Below are positions 42,264 to 51,163 of a stretch of DNA of 64,000 nucleotides, one piece after another. The position numbers were made by a program, and so were the translations under genes. Where the stretch lies: positions 992,001 to 1,056,000 of the forward strand of contig CBDCDT010000002.1 of the NCBI GenBank assembly GCA_965215445.1, read 5' to 3'. Position 1 is the first letter of the stretch, and each line of letters begins with the position of its first letter. The stretch is from CBDBLK01 sp965215445 (lineage in GTDB: Bacteria; Bdellovibrionota; Bacteriovoracia; Bacteriovoracales; Bacteriovoracaceae). The notes under the pieces were generated by a model, which was not told the origin of the DNA, did no database searches, and was given only the letters and a program-made list of their open reading frames with translations.

Positions 42264-42974
42264 GGGCTCAATTTGATTTTGTCTTATTCTGCGTTCCAAC
42301 TCTCGTTGAATTTGATAGCTTCCGATAAAATTGTGATTTTTAATTTCTTGAGTGGGAATACCCATACCACGATAGAATGAAAAATCTTTGCCTATGGGTA
42401 CTGAAAATGTCAGCAAAGTGCCATTTTTTTGACGAATTATAAGAACTCCCCAAAAATTGACTGAGACAGATTCAATGCTTTCAAATGGAGTAAAGTGCTC
42501 TTGGAATCCCCACCATTTTTTTTCTCGTTTTAAAATTCCACGAGGGCCTATTTTACAAGAATGTTGGATGCCGAGTTTGGCAAAATAGCAAAGTATTGCT
42601 ACTGCAAAGAAAAAGAGAGCATAAAAAATTCCAGGAAAATCTTGATGGCCTTGCAGTTTTAAGAGATCAACCATAAGGGAGAGAATCGCCAGGAGAGAAC
42701 CTAGAAACAGACCCAGATAAAGAGGAATCAGGCACAAGAGCTTGATGCCAGAGTCGTATTGGATATCAATGGTTTCGGGTAGAAGGCATTGGCCTTTTTG
42801 ATCTTCCGGGCAATTTTTTCCCATGAGAAGAGAGAGAAAACTTCCCAGTAACATGCCAGCGAGAATTGCTATAGGCCAGCTTTGCTCAGGGTAAAAAACC
42901 TTGACTGCCAAGGTGTAGGGAATCCAAAATTGTAGACATTTTTCCCACCCAAAACGTTTTAATACTGACTTCAT
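42252..42974 (-). CDS. Membrane protein with PH-like cytoplasmic domain, unknown
   Basis: 240 residues. Four hydrophobic segments (about 17-30, 35-50, 77-100, 115-135) are followed by a soluble part with a bPH-like pattern: CKIGPRGILKREKKWWG, FTPFESIESVSVNFWGVLIIRQKNGTLLTFSVP. Such membrane-plus-PH proteins occur widely without a fixed function. Monocistronic, facing fbpC. Confidence 0.65.
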   Translation of the reverse strand: MKSVLKRFGWEKCLQFWIPYTLAVKVFYPEQSWPIAILAGMLLGSFLSLLMGKNCPEDQKGQCLLPETIDIQYDSGIKLLCLIPLYLGLFLGSLLAILSLMVDLLKLQGHQDFPGIFYALFFFAVAILCYFAKLGIQHSCKIGPRGILKREKKWWGFQEHFTPFESIESVSVNFWGVLIIRQKNGTLLTFSVPIGKDFSFYRGMGIPTQEIKNHNFIGSYQIQRELERRIRQNQIEPLAS

Positions 42975-43128
42975 AGAGGTATCCTTTTATTCTTCATGAT
43001 AGCGCATTGTGCTATTTTGACAGAAGGAGGGAATAAACTTACCTTGTGTAGATTTGAATTTTTTAACTTTGCTTATGGGTTTGTGCCTTATAAAATTGGT
43101 TTTAAAGGCACCAACAAGGAGGGATTTG

Positions 43129-43764
43129 ATGAAAAAGACATTTCTGTGGATGATGTTGGCGGGGGTTATGGTTTTCACTGGGCAGGTTAAGGCCATATTG
43201 ATTTTAGAACCTTATTTATTGTTTGTTGATGGAAGTAGCAAAGGAGAGGGAAGCAATAGTAACTTGGGAGATTGGCCATTTGCCGAGCAACAACGCAAAG
43301 GATTTTCTTATGGTTTTAAGGCCGGAACAGATTTGTTTCCCATGTGGAGAATTGGAGGGCTTTGGGAAGGCTCTCATTTGAAGTCGGAAGTTAACGGAGC
43401 TGATCGTTATATCGAGAAATACAAGGGTACTGCCATGGGCCTTTTTATCGGCCCTCAAATAGGGCCTTTTTATCTCGATTTTAGCTACTTTCTTTCTGCC
43501 AATTCAGTTGGAGATGAGTGGGCCGGGGGCGATGCTGCTGGTGCTTCGGCACGGTTTGGTGAAATAGAGCGCACAGACGGCTCCGGTTTTGGACTCGATT
43601 TTGGTTATACTCTTCTGCCCGTGATAAATTTAAAGTTCTCTTACCGCCGTATGAACTTTGACAAGATGAATGTAGGGGGGGAGATTGCTGTTGATGATGT
43701 TGAAACCGAGGCCAAGGCCAAGTATTTTGGCATAGGCGTTTCCTTTCCCTTGGATTTATTCTAA
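43129..43764 (+). CDS. Small outer-membrane beta-barrel-like protein
   Basis: 211 residues from ATG 43129 behind AAGGAGGG; the longer start at 43054 would mask the signal. Signal peptide MKKTFLWMMLAGVMVFTGQVKA. The mature part alternates aromatic/hydrophobic and polar residues (GFSYGFKAGTDLFP, AMGLFIGPQIGPFYLDFSYF, GFGLDFGYTLLPVINLKFSYRR) and ends in a short strand finishing PLDLF, typical of an 8-stranded barrel. It has no cysteine. It precedes the MNIO gene by 10 nt. Confidence 0.72.
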   Translation: MKKTFLWMMLAGVMVFTGQVKAILILEPYLLFVDGSSKGEGSNSNLGDWPFAEQQRKGFSYGFKAGTDLFPMWRIGGLWEGSHLKSEVNGADRYIEKYKGTAMGLFIGPQIGPFYLDFSYFLSANSVGDEWAGGDAAGASARFGEIERTDGSGFGLDFGYTLLPVINLKFSYRRMNFDKMNVGGEIAVDDVETEAKAKYFGIGVSFPLDLF

Positions 43765-43774
43765 ATTACCCAGT

Positions 43775-44605
43775 GTGAAAAACGGCCATGATAAAATGCA
43801 GGTCGGGGTTGGTTTGCGCCAACCCCATCTTGCCCACCTTTTGGAAAGGCCTAAAACCCAAGTCGATTTTTTTGAAGTCATCTCCGAAAATTTCCTTTTT
43901 AGCAAAGGAAGGCCTTGGAGGGCCTTGGAAAAAATTCGTCAAGACTATCCCATTTCTATGCATGGAGTTTCCTTGTCATTGGGTTCGGATGCTGATTTTG
44001 ACAAGAACTATCTCAAAGCATTGAGATGTATGAAAGACGAAATAAGGCCTTTTCTTATAAGCGATCATTTGTGTTGGACTGGTCTTCCGAAGGAAAATCT
44101 TCACAACTTATTACCTCTTCCTTACAACCGTGAAACACTCAGACATTTGGTTTCTCGTATTCAATACGTTCAAGATTATTTGGGGACTGAAATTGCGGTT
44201 GAAAATTTGAGTGCTTATTTAAGTTTCTGGGAGAATGATTACAGCGAATGGGAATTTAATGCCTTGGTGGCCAAAGAGAGTGGGTGCAAACTTTTGCTTG
44301 ATATTAATAATGTTTTTGTCAATTCTTGCAATTATGGATTTGATGCTTGGGAATATTTAGAAAATATTCCGGCCCCTTTGATTGCAGAAATTCATCTGGC
44401 CGGTTTTTCCGACAAAGGCAATTATCTTCTCGATACTCATTCCCGTCCAGTTTATCCAGAAGTGTGGAATCTTTTTGAGAGAAAGTTAAGGGCCATGGAG
44501 AGTCTGGTTCCGGTTCTCATTGAATGGGATGAAGACATTCCCGATTTTCCCGTTCTCGAAGAAGAGGCGATCAAGGCCCGTTGCTTAATGGAAAATTTGT
44601 TTTGA
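43775..44605 (+). CDS. DUF692 multinuclear non-haem iron oxidase (MNIO; MbnB/TglH/BufB-like)
   Basis: 276 residues. TIM-barrel family motifs are present: GVGLRQPH, DFFEVISENFL, SMHGVSLSLGS, LISDHLCWTG, IAVENLSAYL, LLLDINNVFVNS, IAEIHLAGF, DTHSRPV and VLIEWDEDIP, supplying the His/Asp/Glu iron ligands. Characterised members modify cysteines in small RiPP precursors with the help of a partner protein. The start is GTG 43775 or ATG 43796; neither has a good ribosome site, suggesting coupling to the barrel gene. The partner is encoded next. Confidence 0.88.
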   Translation: MKNGHDKMQVGVGLRQPHLAHLLERPKTQVDFFEVISENFLFSKGRPWRALEKIRQDYPISMHGVSLSLGSDADFDKNYLKALRCMKDEIRPFLISDHLCWTGLPKENLHNLLPLPYNRETLRHLVSRIQYVQDYLGTEIAVENLSAYLSFWENDYSEWEFNALVAKESGCKLLLDINNVFVNSCNYGFDAWEYLENIPAPLIAEIHLAGFSDKGNYLLDTHSRPVYPEVWNLFERKLRAMESLVPVLIEWDEDIPDFPVLEEEAIKARCLMENLF

Positions 44606-45366
44606 AAAATTTAAGGGATTACCAGCAACTCTTTTTAAAATCTATTCTCACCAGTGAAGCTGCACCTGAGTTACTGGATTTGATAAAACCCATCGGCAAT
44701 TTGGGTAGTATGCAGGTACTCGGCATTTATCGGGAGGATTATGATGCACGAATAGATTCGGTTATGCGGGAAAACTTCAAAGCAATCCGGTTGGTTCTTG
44801 GTGATGAGGATTACACTCAGGTAGTATGTGAATACAAGCAAAAATATCCCCCAACACACCCTGATTTGGGAAAATATGGTGAGCACTTTCCTCTTTTTTT
44901 AAAACATTCAATTTATCGAAAAAAATTCCCTATGCTCAACGATTTGGCCCAATTGGAATGGGATTCCGAACAAATGTTTCATCAGGATTATCCGAATTGT
45001 CCCGACCCATTTAATGCTTTCCCCGAGGTCGCCTTGGCCAAGGCGACCTTTCAATTTCACCCCAGTTTAAAAAGTTATGCCTGGGATTTTGCGCTTTACG
45101 ACCTTTTGGAGAGCTGTCAAAACCCCGATCAAAAAACATTTGAAAAACTGGATTTTGCAAGGCCTCAGTATTTACTTCTCTACAAAATTGACGAATTGAT
45201 CCGAACCAAAGAATTGCATCTTTCGCAGTGGCAGGTAATGGAATTTTTACAGGCCGGACATAATCTTGAGTACGCCTTGGAAAATATATCTTGTGACGAA
45301 CCTTCTTTGATTCAGGAATTTTTTGCCTTTTTAAGGGCCTCTGGTCTGGTGAGAGCACTTTCTTAA
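44602..45366 (+). CDS. DUF2063 partner protein of MNIO (MbnC/TglI/BufC-like)
   Basis: 254 residues from TTG 44602, which overlaps the MNIO stop by 4 nt; a TTG at 44581 is the alternative. The N-terminal domain LRDYQQLFLKSILTS, with VLGIYREDYDARIDSVMRENF and a helical continuation ending ALAKATFQFHPSLKSYAWD, matches the DUF2063/HvfC-type partner that recognises the precursor leader for the MNIO enzyme. The C-terminal winged-helix-like part reads the context LLLYKIDELIRTKELHLSQWQVMEFLQ. Confidence 0.82.
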   Translation: MKNLRDYQQLFLKSILTSEAAPELLDLIKPIGNLGSMQVLGIYREDYDARIDSVMRENFKAIRLVLGDEDYTQVVCEYKQKYPPTHPDLGKYGEHFPLFLKHSIYRKKFPMLNDLAQLEWDSEQMFHQDYPNCPDPFNAFPEVALAKATFQFHPSLKSYAWDFALYDLLESCQNPDQKTFEKLDFARPQYLLLYKIDELIRTKELHLSQWQVMEFLQAGHNLEYALENISCDEPSLIQEFFAFLRASGLVRALS

Positions 45367-45368
45367 GT

Positions 45369-45395
45369 CTGATGGGGATAAAATTTCCTCATCAG
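45369..45395 (+). terminator. Hairpin after MNIO pair
   Basis: CTGATG at 45369-45374 pairs with CATCAG at 45390-45395, extended inwards by GGGA/TTCC with a wobble, around an AT-rich loop. It follows the stop codon (45366) by 2 nt and precedes flgF by 58 nt. No run of Ts follows closely, so efficiency is uncertain. Confidence 0.5.
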
Positions 45396-45453
45396 TACCT
45401 TTTAGGGTGTTCTTCGGCCTGATTGATATGATGGAAGGAAGGATAACGCCAAC

Positions 45454-46287
45454 TTGGAGGTAGGCCTGAAAGGTATATGGGTGCCCGTATCGGGTGCTGT
45501 CTCCCAGCAGAGAAATGTTGAAACTATTGCCAATAATGTGGCCAATATCAACACTCCTGGATTTAAGAAAGATCAATTGGTTTTTCGTGAATATCTTTCC
45601 GCCTATGAAAAAGGTACGGATATAGACCTCCCCAACAAGGAATGGTCGCCAGAGGATTTTTATCGGACTTATGGAGCAGAAAAAGGACAAGTAAAACCTG
45701 ATGCCGTTTATACCAAGCACGCTCAAGGACAGCTTGTTCCCTCCCAAAACCCTCTCGATTTGGCCATCAATGGCCGGGGTTTTTTTGAAATTCTCACTCC
45801 CAATGGTGTTCGCTATTCAAGGGGGGGAACATTTACGCTCAATTCAGAAGGAGTATTGGTTACTAATGAAGGTTATCCAGTCTTGGAGAAATTAAAATAT
45901 AGAACACCTGCACAGATTGAACCGTCTAAAACTCCTCAAGAGAGACGTATTGTGATTCCCAAAGGAAAAATTCAGATTAATCAAGAAGGTGAAATTGTTA
46001 GAGGTGGGCAAACATTGAATCAATTGAGCGTTGTCGAATTTAATGATATTCACAAATTGACAAAAGAAGGCAACGGTTTTTTTATCAACAATTCTGCAAA
46101 CAATGTTTCAAGAAATAATTTAAAATCAAAAATTCATCAGGGATTTATAGAAAGCTCCAATGTCAACGCGATTGAGGAAATGTCAGAGCTTATCAAGGCG
46201 CACAGACAGTTTGAAAATCTACAGAGAGTTATTAAGGCCTATGATAATATGGCGGAAAAGGCCTACAATGAAATTACTCGCTTTTAG
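45454..46287 (+). CDS. flgF: Flagellar rod protein FlgF
   Basis: 277 residues from TTG 45454, with GGAAGGA upstream. The rod/hook N-terminal motif is SQQRNVETIANNVANINTPGFKKDQLVF and the C-terminal motif SSNVNAIEEMSELIKAHRQFENLQRVIKAYD. The mid-body (NPLDLAINGRGFFEI, RGGTFTLNSEGVLV) is the common FlgF/FlgG core. Position before flgG and length fit proximal rod FlgF rather than FlgE. First gene of the flagellar operon. Confidence 0.88.
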   Translation: MEVGLKGIWVPVSGAVSQQRNVETIANNVANINTPGFKKDQLVFREYLSAYEKGTDIDLPNKEWSPEDFYRTYGAEKGQVKPDAVYTKHAQGQLVPSQNPLDLAINGRGFFEILTPNGVRYSRGGTFTLNSEGVLVTNEGYPVLEKLKYRTPAQIEPSKTPQERRIVIPKGKIQINQEGEIVRGGQTLNQLSVVEFNDIHKLTKEGNGFFINNSANNVSRNNLKSKIHQGFIESSNVNAIEEMSELIKAHRQFENLQRVIKAYDNMAEKAYNEITRF

Positions 46288-46295
46288 GAGATGAT

Positions 46296-47138
46296 ATGCA
46301 GAAAACGATCATTAGAACTGTAATAATAATTTTTTGTTTTGAAAGCAAGGCCATGATGAGGGCCATTCATACTGCTGCTACGGGGATGGCGGCACAGGAA
46401 ACCAATGTTAGCACTATCTCCAATAATATAGCCAACGTCAATACTACTGGCTATAAAAAACAGCGTGCGGAAACGGAGTCGCTTCTTTACGAGACAGTTC
46501 AAATGGCTGGGTCGCGCTCGAGCTATGACAGTCGCTACAATGCTGGAATTCAAATTGGTTCTGGCTCTAAAATCAGTGCCGTAAAAAGGGAATTTACCAT
46601 TGGAAGCCCACAAATTACCAACAATCCATTTGATCTAATGATTAACGGAGATGGATTTTTTGGGCTTTTGCTTCCCGATCAAACTGTTGTTTTTACCAGA
46701 GATGGTTCCTTTAATGTCAACGCCCAAGGAGTATTGGTCAGCAAACATGGCCACTCTGTTGCTCCAGGTCTGAATTTTCCCAATAATACACTGACAGTAA
46801 AGATTAGCGAAAATGGACAGATAGAGGCGTACGTTCAAAATCAAAGAGAACCCATAGAGGTTGGTCAAATTCCTATTTTTACTTTTACTAATCCGGTGGG
46901 ATTGAGTGCCAAGGGTGGAAATATGTATCAACCGACTCTTTCCAGTGGAGAGGCGGTAACTAATGTTGCCGGCCAAGAGAATGCAGGTAGCATTTTACAG
47001 GGAAGTTTGGAATCATCCAACGTCAGTATTATGTCAGAGATGTCCAATCTTATTAAAGCACAAAGAGGCTATGAAATGAACGCCAAGGTAATGAAAGTGG
47101 CCGATGAAATGCTTCAGACGGTAAATGGGATAAGGTAA
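46296..47138 (+). CDS. flgG: Flagellar distal rod protein FlgG
   Basis: 280 residues from ATG 46296, which has AGGAG at good spacing. Homology to FlgG begins only at the ATG pair 46353/46356 (MRAIHTAATGMAAQETNV), so the first 19-20 residues, which are hydrophobic, may not be translated. Core motifs are ISNNIANVNTTGYKKQRAE, NNPFDLMINGDGFF and SNVSIMSEMSNLIKAQRGYEMNAKV. It forms the distal rod crossing the P and L rings. Confidence 0.92.
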   Translation: MQKTIIRTVIIIFCFESKAMMRAIHTAATGMAAQETNVSTISNNIANVNTTGYKKQRAETESLLYETVQMAGSRSSYDSRYNAGIQIGSGSKISAVKREFTIGSPQITNNPFDLMINGDGFFGLLLPDQTVVFTRDGSFNVNAQGVLVSKHGHSVAPGLNFPNNTLTVKISENGQIEAYVQNQREPIEVGQIPIFTFTNPVGLSAKGGNMYQPTLSSGEAVTNVAGQENAGSILQGSLESSNVSIMSEMSNLIKAQRGYEMNAKVMKVADEMLQTVNGIR

Positions 47139-47142
47139 TTTT

Positions 47143-48036
47143 ATGCACAAACTGGCCTTGCTTTCATTACTGATTTCTTTTTGGCATTTCAAGATATATG
47201 CTCAATGCCATATAAAAACATATAAAGAAATTGTTAGGGCCAGTCAGTTTGATTTTTCCAAATCTCAATTGGCAATTATTTCTACTGATTGCCACGGCAA
47301 AATTGTAAATTCATTCAGAGAGATGATTGTTTCTGGAAAAGGTGTGCTTACAAGTAATTTGCTTAAGGGCAGTGGCCATAAGAAAGTCGTTCTTATCCCT
47401 CAAAATGTGAGACTGCAAACTTTGGACGATTTGATAAAATCTAAAATTCTTCCTCAAAAGAAATGGTTTTTTAAAGAGAGTAAAATATTGGGAGATGCCC
47501 AGGATGTTTTTTTCCTCAACGATGGTGAGCTTTTAAATGTAGATCAATGCCCGACCTGTCACAAAACGGGTAGCAAAACAATTAAGATCGACATTACAAA
47601 TGATTTTGGGAAAAATGTTCGGACAGTATGGATTAAAGGACGTTTACTAATTGAGACTGAAGCATTGGTATTTAAAAAGAATGTAGAACCTTATATGGGG
47701 CCTCTCAAGAAAGATTTATTTGAAACCAAAGTTCTTTTATCTGATCGACCGGAGCAACTGTTTACTGATAGGGATAAGCTTAATTTTTACAGGCCTAGCC
47801 GGCCAAAAAGAATGGGAGAGCTTCTTAAAACCAGTGATTTGACACCTCTTCATTTAGTTGTGCCAGGCAGACCAGTAAAAATTATTCTTTCCAGTGGGGA
47901 TATCAAACTTTTAAGTAAGGCCATGCCTATGCAGAGAGGCAAATTGGGAGAAAATATTAAATTAAAAAATATTAGAACCAAAAAGATTATTACTGGCGAA
48001 GTTGTAGATTTTAACAAGGTAGTAGTCAAGTTATGA
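47143..48036 (+). CDS. flgA: Flagellar P-ring assembly chaperone FlgA
   Basis: 297 residues. A signal peptide (LALLSLLISFWHFKIYAQ) targets it to the periplasm. A CPTCHKTG segment near residues 137-144 precedes the beta domain. The C-terminal SAF-like part has VPGRPVKIILSSGDIKLLSKAMPMQRG and RTKKIITGEVVDFNKVVV, the FlgA signature. It is needed for FlgI polymerisation. It overlaps flgH by 4 nt. Confidence 0.82.
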   Translation: MHKLALLSLLISFWHFKIYAQCHIKTYKEIVRASQFDFSKSQLAIISTDCHGKIVNSFREMIVSGKGVLTSNLLKGSGHKKVVLIPQNVRLQTLDDLIKSKILPQKKWFFKESKILGDAQDVFFLNDGELLNVDQCPTCHKTGSKTIKIDITNDFGKNVRTVWIKGRLLIETEALVFKKNVEPYMGPLKKDLFETKVLLSDRPEQLFTDRDKLNFYRPSRPKRMGELLKTSDLTPLHLVVPGRPVKIILSSGDIKLLSKAMPMQRGKLGENIKLKNIRTKKIITGEVVDFNKVVVKL

Positions 48037-48785
48037 AAAGATTTGAAAATTTAATTTTACTGCTTTTGGTATCTTTATTTTTTTGTGGTTGCTCTCATTA
48101 TATTAATCAATTGCATCGCAGTTTCGATAAGCAATTGGGGAGGGGAGCAAACAAGAATAAGGGTAAGGATGCTTTTTCTCTTTATAGAAAGAGAGAAACT
48201 CAAAATCAGAGAATTTCAACTTCGAGCCATCGTTCTGTCTATCCAGCAATAAAGCGCAATTATGTTTCTACCGCTAGAAAACGTTACAAAGCAGAAGATT
48301 TAAGAGACAATCAAAATGATGGAAGTTTGTGGAAAAGTGGCAAAAATAAAGATGCTTTCTTTTTTGCTGGCAACAATCAAAAATTAAAGGGTGATATTGT
48401 GCTTATAGAAGTTAGAAGAAATTTGAAAAATATTATTACTGCTGAATTAAAAAGAGCATTTCCCTATGTGCCAAGCAAAACCACAGCGACAGGAGCAGGA
48501 CGCCCTCCTGCTGCTGGCAATGCTCAGGCACAAGCAAATCAAAATCCGGCCAACCAAAATAATGATGGAAACGATGAAAAGATATATGACAGGATTTCCA
48601 GCGTAGTTATTGAGGAAATTAACAGGGATCATTTTTTGCTCAAAGGGCGCAAGAGTTTAATTTACCAAGATCAAAAGCGCCTCATCGAAATTCAATCCCT
48701 TGTATCGAAGAATGATATTACCGAAAATGGCACGATAAATTCTGATCGTATCGTAGAATCTAATGTTGCGGTTATAAGGCAATGA
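48033..48785 (+). CDS. flgH: Flagellar L-ring lipoprotein FlgH
   Basis: 250 residues. The lipoprotein signal is LLLLVSLFFCGC with the lipidated Cys at about 20. The ring core reads SLWKSGKNKDAFFFAGNNQKLKGDIVLIEV, ending in the strand-rich part NDITENGTINSDRIVESNVAVIRQ. A Gly/Ala/Asn-rich low-complexity insert (about 150-180) is unlike enterobacterial FlgH. It forms the outer-membrane L ring. Confidence 0.88.
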   Translation: MKRFENLILLLLVSLFFCGCSHYINQLHRSFDKQLGRGANKNKGKDAFSLYRKRETQNQRISTSSHRSVYPAIKRNYVSTARKRYKAEDLRDNQNDGSLWKSGKNKDAFFFAGNNQKLKGDIVLIEVRRNLKNIITAELKRAFPYVPSKTTATGAGRPPAAGNAQAQANQNPANQNNDGNDEKIYDRISSVVIEEINRDHFLLKGRKSLIYQDQKRLIEIQSLVSKNDITENGTINSDRIVESNVAVIRQ

Positions 48786-48801
48786 TTTAATGGAGTTTTT
48801 T

Positions 48802-49809
48802 ATGAGTAGAAAAATTTTTCTCTTTATTTTGTTGATTTTATCTTTTAATGCTTATCCCAATGTTAGTCGTTTAAAAGATATTATTAGCGTAAAAGGAGTT
48901 AGAGAAAATCCTGTTGTCGGTTATGGCCTGGTGATAGGCCTTAACGGCACAGGTGATAGCGGAGGAGAAGTTGTTACCAATTCTATCAAGCAAATGCTTA
49001 AAAAATTGGGATTGGATGCAAAACAAGAAGTCTCGTCTCAAAATATTGCTTCGGTTGTTGTGACGGCAAAATTGCCCCCTTTTGCACGAGTCGGTCAAAA
49101 AATAGATGTTGTTGTAAATTCTATTGGGGATGCTTCTTCTCTGGCGGGTGGTTCTTTATTGATTACACCTCTCAAGGGAGGAGATGGTGAAGTTTATGCG
49201 GTTGCCAGTGGCATACTTGCCAGTGGAGGTTTGCGTAAGAAAGTACAATTTCCCACTATGGCCAGAGTTTTAGAAGGCGCTATTGTAGAAAAAGAAATAC
49301 AAATTAAATTCGATCAGAAAAAATCTCTCCAACTGGGAATTAAAAATCCCGATTTTACAACTTCGGCACGCATTGAAAAGGTTATAAATGAAGAATTGGG
49401 AGGGCGTTATGCTACCGCCAGAGACTCCAATACGATTGATCTCATCGTTCCCTTGCATTATCAAAGAAAAATTGTGCAATTGATGGCAATTGTTGAGAAT
49501 TTCAAAATTAACGTCGACCAAAAGGCCAAAATAGTTATTAACGAAAGAACAGGCACAGTTGTTTTAGGTGGCGATATTCAAATCAGACCAGTGGCGATTA
49601 GTCATGGAGATTTAACAATTGAAATAAAGCAGGAAGAAAATAGTGAAGAGAGTAAATCAGATACAATCTACTTTGTCGATAAAAAGACTACATTAAAAGA
49701 TTTAGTTGAAAGTTTAAATTCTTTTGGAACATCTCCAGAAGATTTAATGTCCATTTTTCAGGCACTTAAAAGCAATGGTGCGCTTATTGGAGAGATCGAA
49801 ATTATTTGA
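48802..49809 (+). CDS. flgI: Flagellar P-ring protein FlgI
   Basis: 335 residues from ATG 48802, with TGGAG 7 nt upstream; an ATG at 48790 is in frame but lacks a site. Signal peptide ends near NAYPN. Family motifs are VRENPVVGYGLVIGLNGTGDS, VVVTAKLPPFARVGQKIDV, SLAGGSLLITPLKG, INERTGTVVLGGD and LNSFGTSPEDLMSIFQALK. It builds the periplasmic P ring. Confidence 0.95.
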   Translation: MSRKIFLFILLILSFNAYPNVSRLKDIISVKGVRENPVVGYGLVIGLNGTGDSGGEVVTNSIKQMLKKLGLDAKQEVSSQNIASVVVTAKLPPFARVGQKIDVVVNSIGDASSLAGGSLLITPLKGGDGEVYAVASGILASGGLRKKVQFPTMARVLEGAIVEKEIQIKFDQKKSLQLGIKNPDFTTSARIEKVINEELGGRYATARDSNTIDLIVPLHYQRKIVQLMAIVENFKINVDQKAKIVINERTGTVVLGGDIQIRPVAISHGDLTIEIKQEENSEESKSDTIYFVDKKTTLKDLVESLNSFGTSPEDLMSIFQALKSNGALIGEIEII

Positions 49810-49905
49810 TGACAGTTCATTTTTGCCTTCTTTACAGGGTATAAGATAAAGTCACTATAAAAATGCTAAAATATTATTAGAGGTTATTTAGGTTTAGGTA
49901 AAAAA

Positions 49906-50295
49906 ATGAGTGATGCTGCCCAAATTTCCATGACACGACCTACACACATTCAGCCTATGAATCAAGGCAAAGAGTATATACCTGAACCTTATAAGAATAT
50001 GGCCCGTGGAATGGAAAAACAATTTCTTGAATTTATGATTGAACAGATGAATAAAACAACTCAACTTACTGAACCCTCCAGCACTGCTGCAAATTATTAC
50101 AAAGATTTGTTAACAGGGGAGAGAGCGGACAAGATGGCCCGCAATCATGAAGGTATGGGGATTCAGGATATTATTTTAGACCAGATTTATCCAAAGGAAA
50201 AACGCAATCGCCTGGCCTATCAGGCCTATTTGAAAGCAATGCAATCACAAGGTCTGAGAAATAATCCACATAATGAAATAAAGGGAAAATTATGA
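49906..50295 (+). CDS. flgJ: Flagellar rod-binding protein FlgJ (N-terminal domain only)
   Basis: 129 residues. Only the rod-binding domain is present (RGMEKQFLEFMIEQMNKTT, YKDLLTGERADKMARNHEGMGIQDIIL); the C-terminal muramidase of enterobacterial FlgJ is missing, as in many non-gamma groups. A separate lytic enzyme is therefore needed to open the wall for the rod. It overlaps flgM by 4 nt. A 96-nt gap separates it from flgI. Confidence 0.85.
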   Translation: MSDAAQISMTRPTHIQPMNQGKEYIPEPYKNMARGMEKQFLEFMIEQMNKTTQLTEPSSTAANYYKDLLTGERADKMARNHEGMGIQDIILDQIYPKEKRNRLAYQAYLKAMQSQGLRNNPHNEIKGKL

Positions 50296-50606
50296 GTAAT
50301 ATAGAATCTACACGTTCTCAATTTTTTCCAAAAAGTAAGGAAACCAGGCCTGCTACAAATGAAAATACTTTAAAAAAACCTTCTTTAAATCAAAAGATTG
50401 GGCGCAAGCAAAAAACAGATAGCGATGCAAAGATAATGCTTTCTGATACGATAAAAGATTTTAATTTGATTAAAAAAACAGTTGATAAATCTCCAACTGT
50501 GGATCAATCAGAAAAGATCGGCCATCTTCGGAAAAAAATTGCGTCGGGAGAATATAAGATTGATTACGATGCTTTGGCAGATAAAATACTTTCTCAGGAA
50601 TTATAA
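50292..50606 (+). CDS. flgM: Anti-sigma-28 factor FlgM
   Basis: 104 residues, N-terminal half disordered and Lys/Asn-rich. The C-terminal FlgM motif DQSEKIGHLRKKIASGEYKIDYDALADKILSQ binds FliA. It holds class III flagellar transcription until the hook-basal body is complete. Usual length and usual place before flgN/flgK. Confidence 0.9.
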   Translation: MSNIESTRSQFFPKSKETRPATNENTLKKPSLNQKIGRKQKTDSDAKIMLSDTIKDFNLIKKTVDKSPTVDQSEKIGHLRKKIASGEYKIDYDALADKILSQEL

Positions 50607-50623
50607 GACCAAGTTAAATTTTT

Positions 50624-51139
50624 ATGAATACTGAAACAGTTATACCCCTTAAAAAATCACAGGAAATTATTTATTGGAAAGTTACCGATTTATGGAAAGA
50701 TTTTTGCGAAGAGCACAATAATCTTTTAAACAAGACTTGGATAGAATATTCTTTTTTGCTTTCGAGCAATATTGATAAGATTGAGGAATGTTTAAAAAGC
50801 AAATCTGAAACCTTGAAGACTATTCAAAAACTGGATGATGTACGTTGTGAACTTATAAAAGAAATAAATCAATTACTTGGAGAGGATAAAATAAAAAATG
50901 TGAACGATCTTATAAATATGATGGAGCAATTAGAAATTGAAAAAGAACAAAAGCACCTCTTTCGTTTTAATGAGCTTTTGCTGAATTTAATAGATGATAT
51001 TCAAACCCAAAATAAAAAAAATCAACTTTTTATTAACAAGGCACTTGGCTCATTGCAGTTCATAAGGGAAGACGTCTCACAACAAAAGAAATATTCGAGT
51101 TATAACTCTCAGGGGGCCTTTTCTCAAGTAGGTAAATAG
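50624..51139 (+). CDS. flgN: FlgN-like flagellar export chaperone
   Basis: 171 residues, almost wholly helical and charged, without membrane segments. It lies between flgM and flgK, where flgN normally is, and has the right size for the FlgK/FlgL chaperone. Sequence conservation is weak, so the call rests mainly on position. Confidence 0.72.
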   Translation: MNTETVIPLKKSQEIIYWKVTDLWKDFCEEHNNLLNKTWIEYSFLLSSNIDKIEECLKSKSETLKTIQKLDDVRCELIKEINQLLGEDKIKNVNDLINMMEQLEIEKEQKHLFRFNELLLNLIDDIQTQNKKNQLFINKALGSLQFIREDVSQQKKYSSYNSQGAFSQVGK

Positions 51140-51163
51140 CATTTCAATCTCAAGGAGGAGAAA

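Noticed and set aside
49810..49905. Possible promoter between flgI and flgJ
   Set aside because: TTTACA and TATAAA are spaced 19 nt and no sigma-28 or sigma-54 box is seen; too weak to list.
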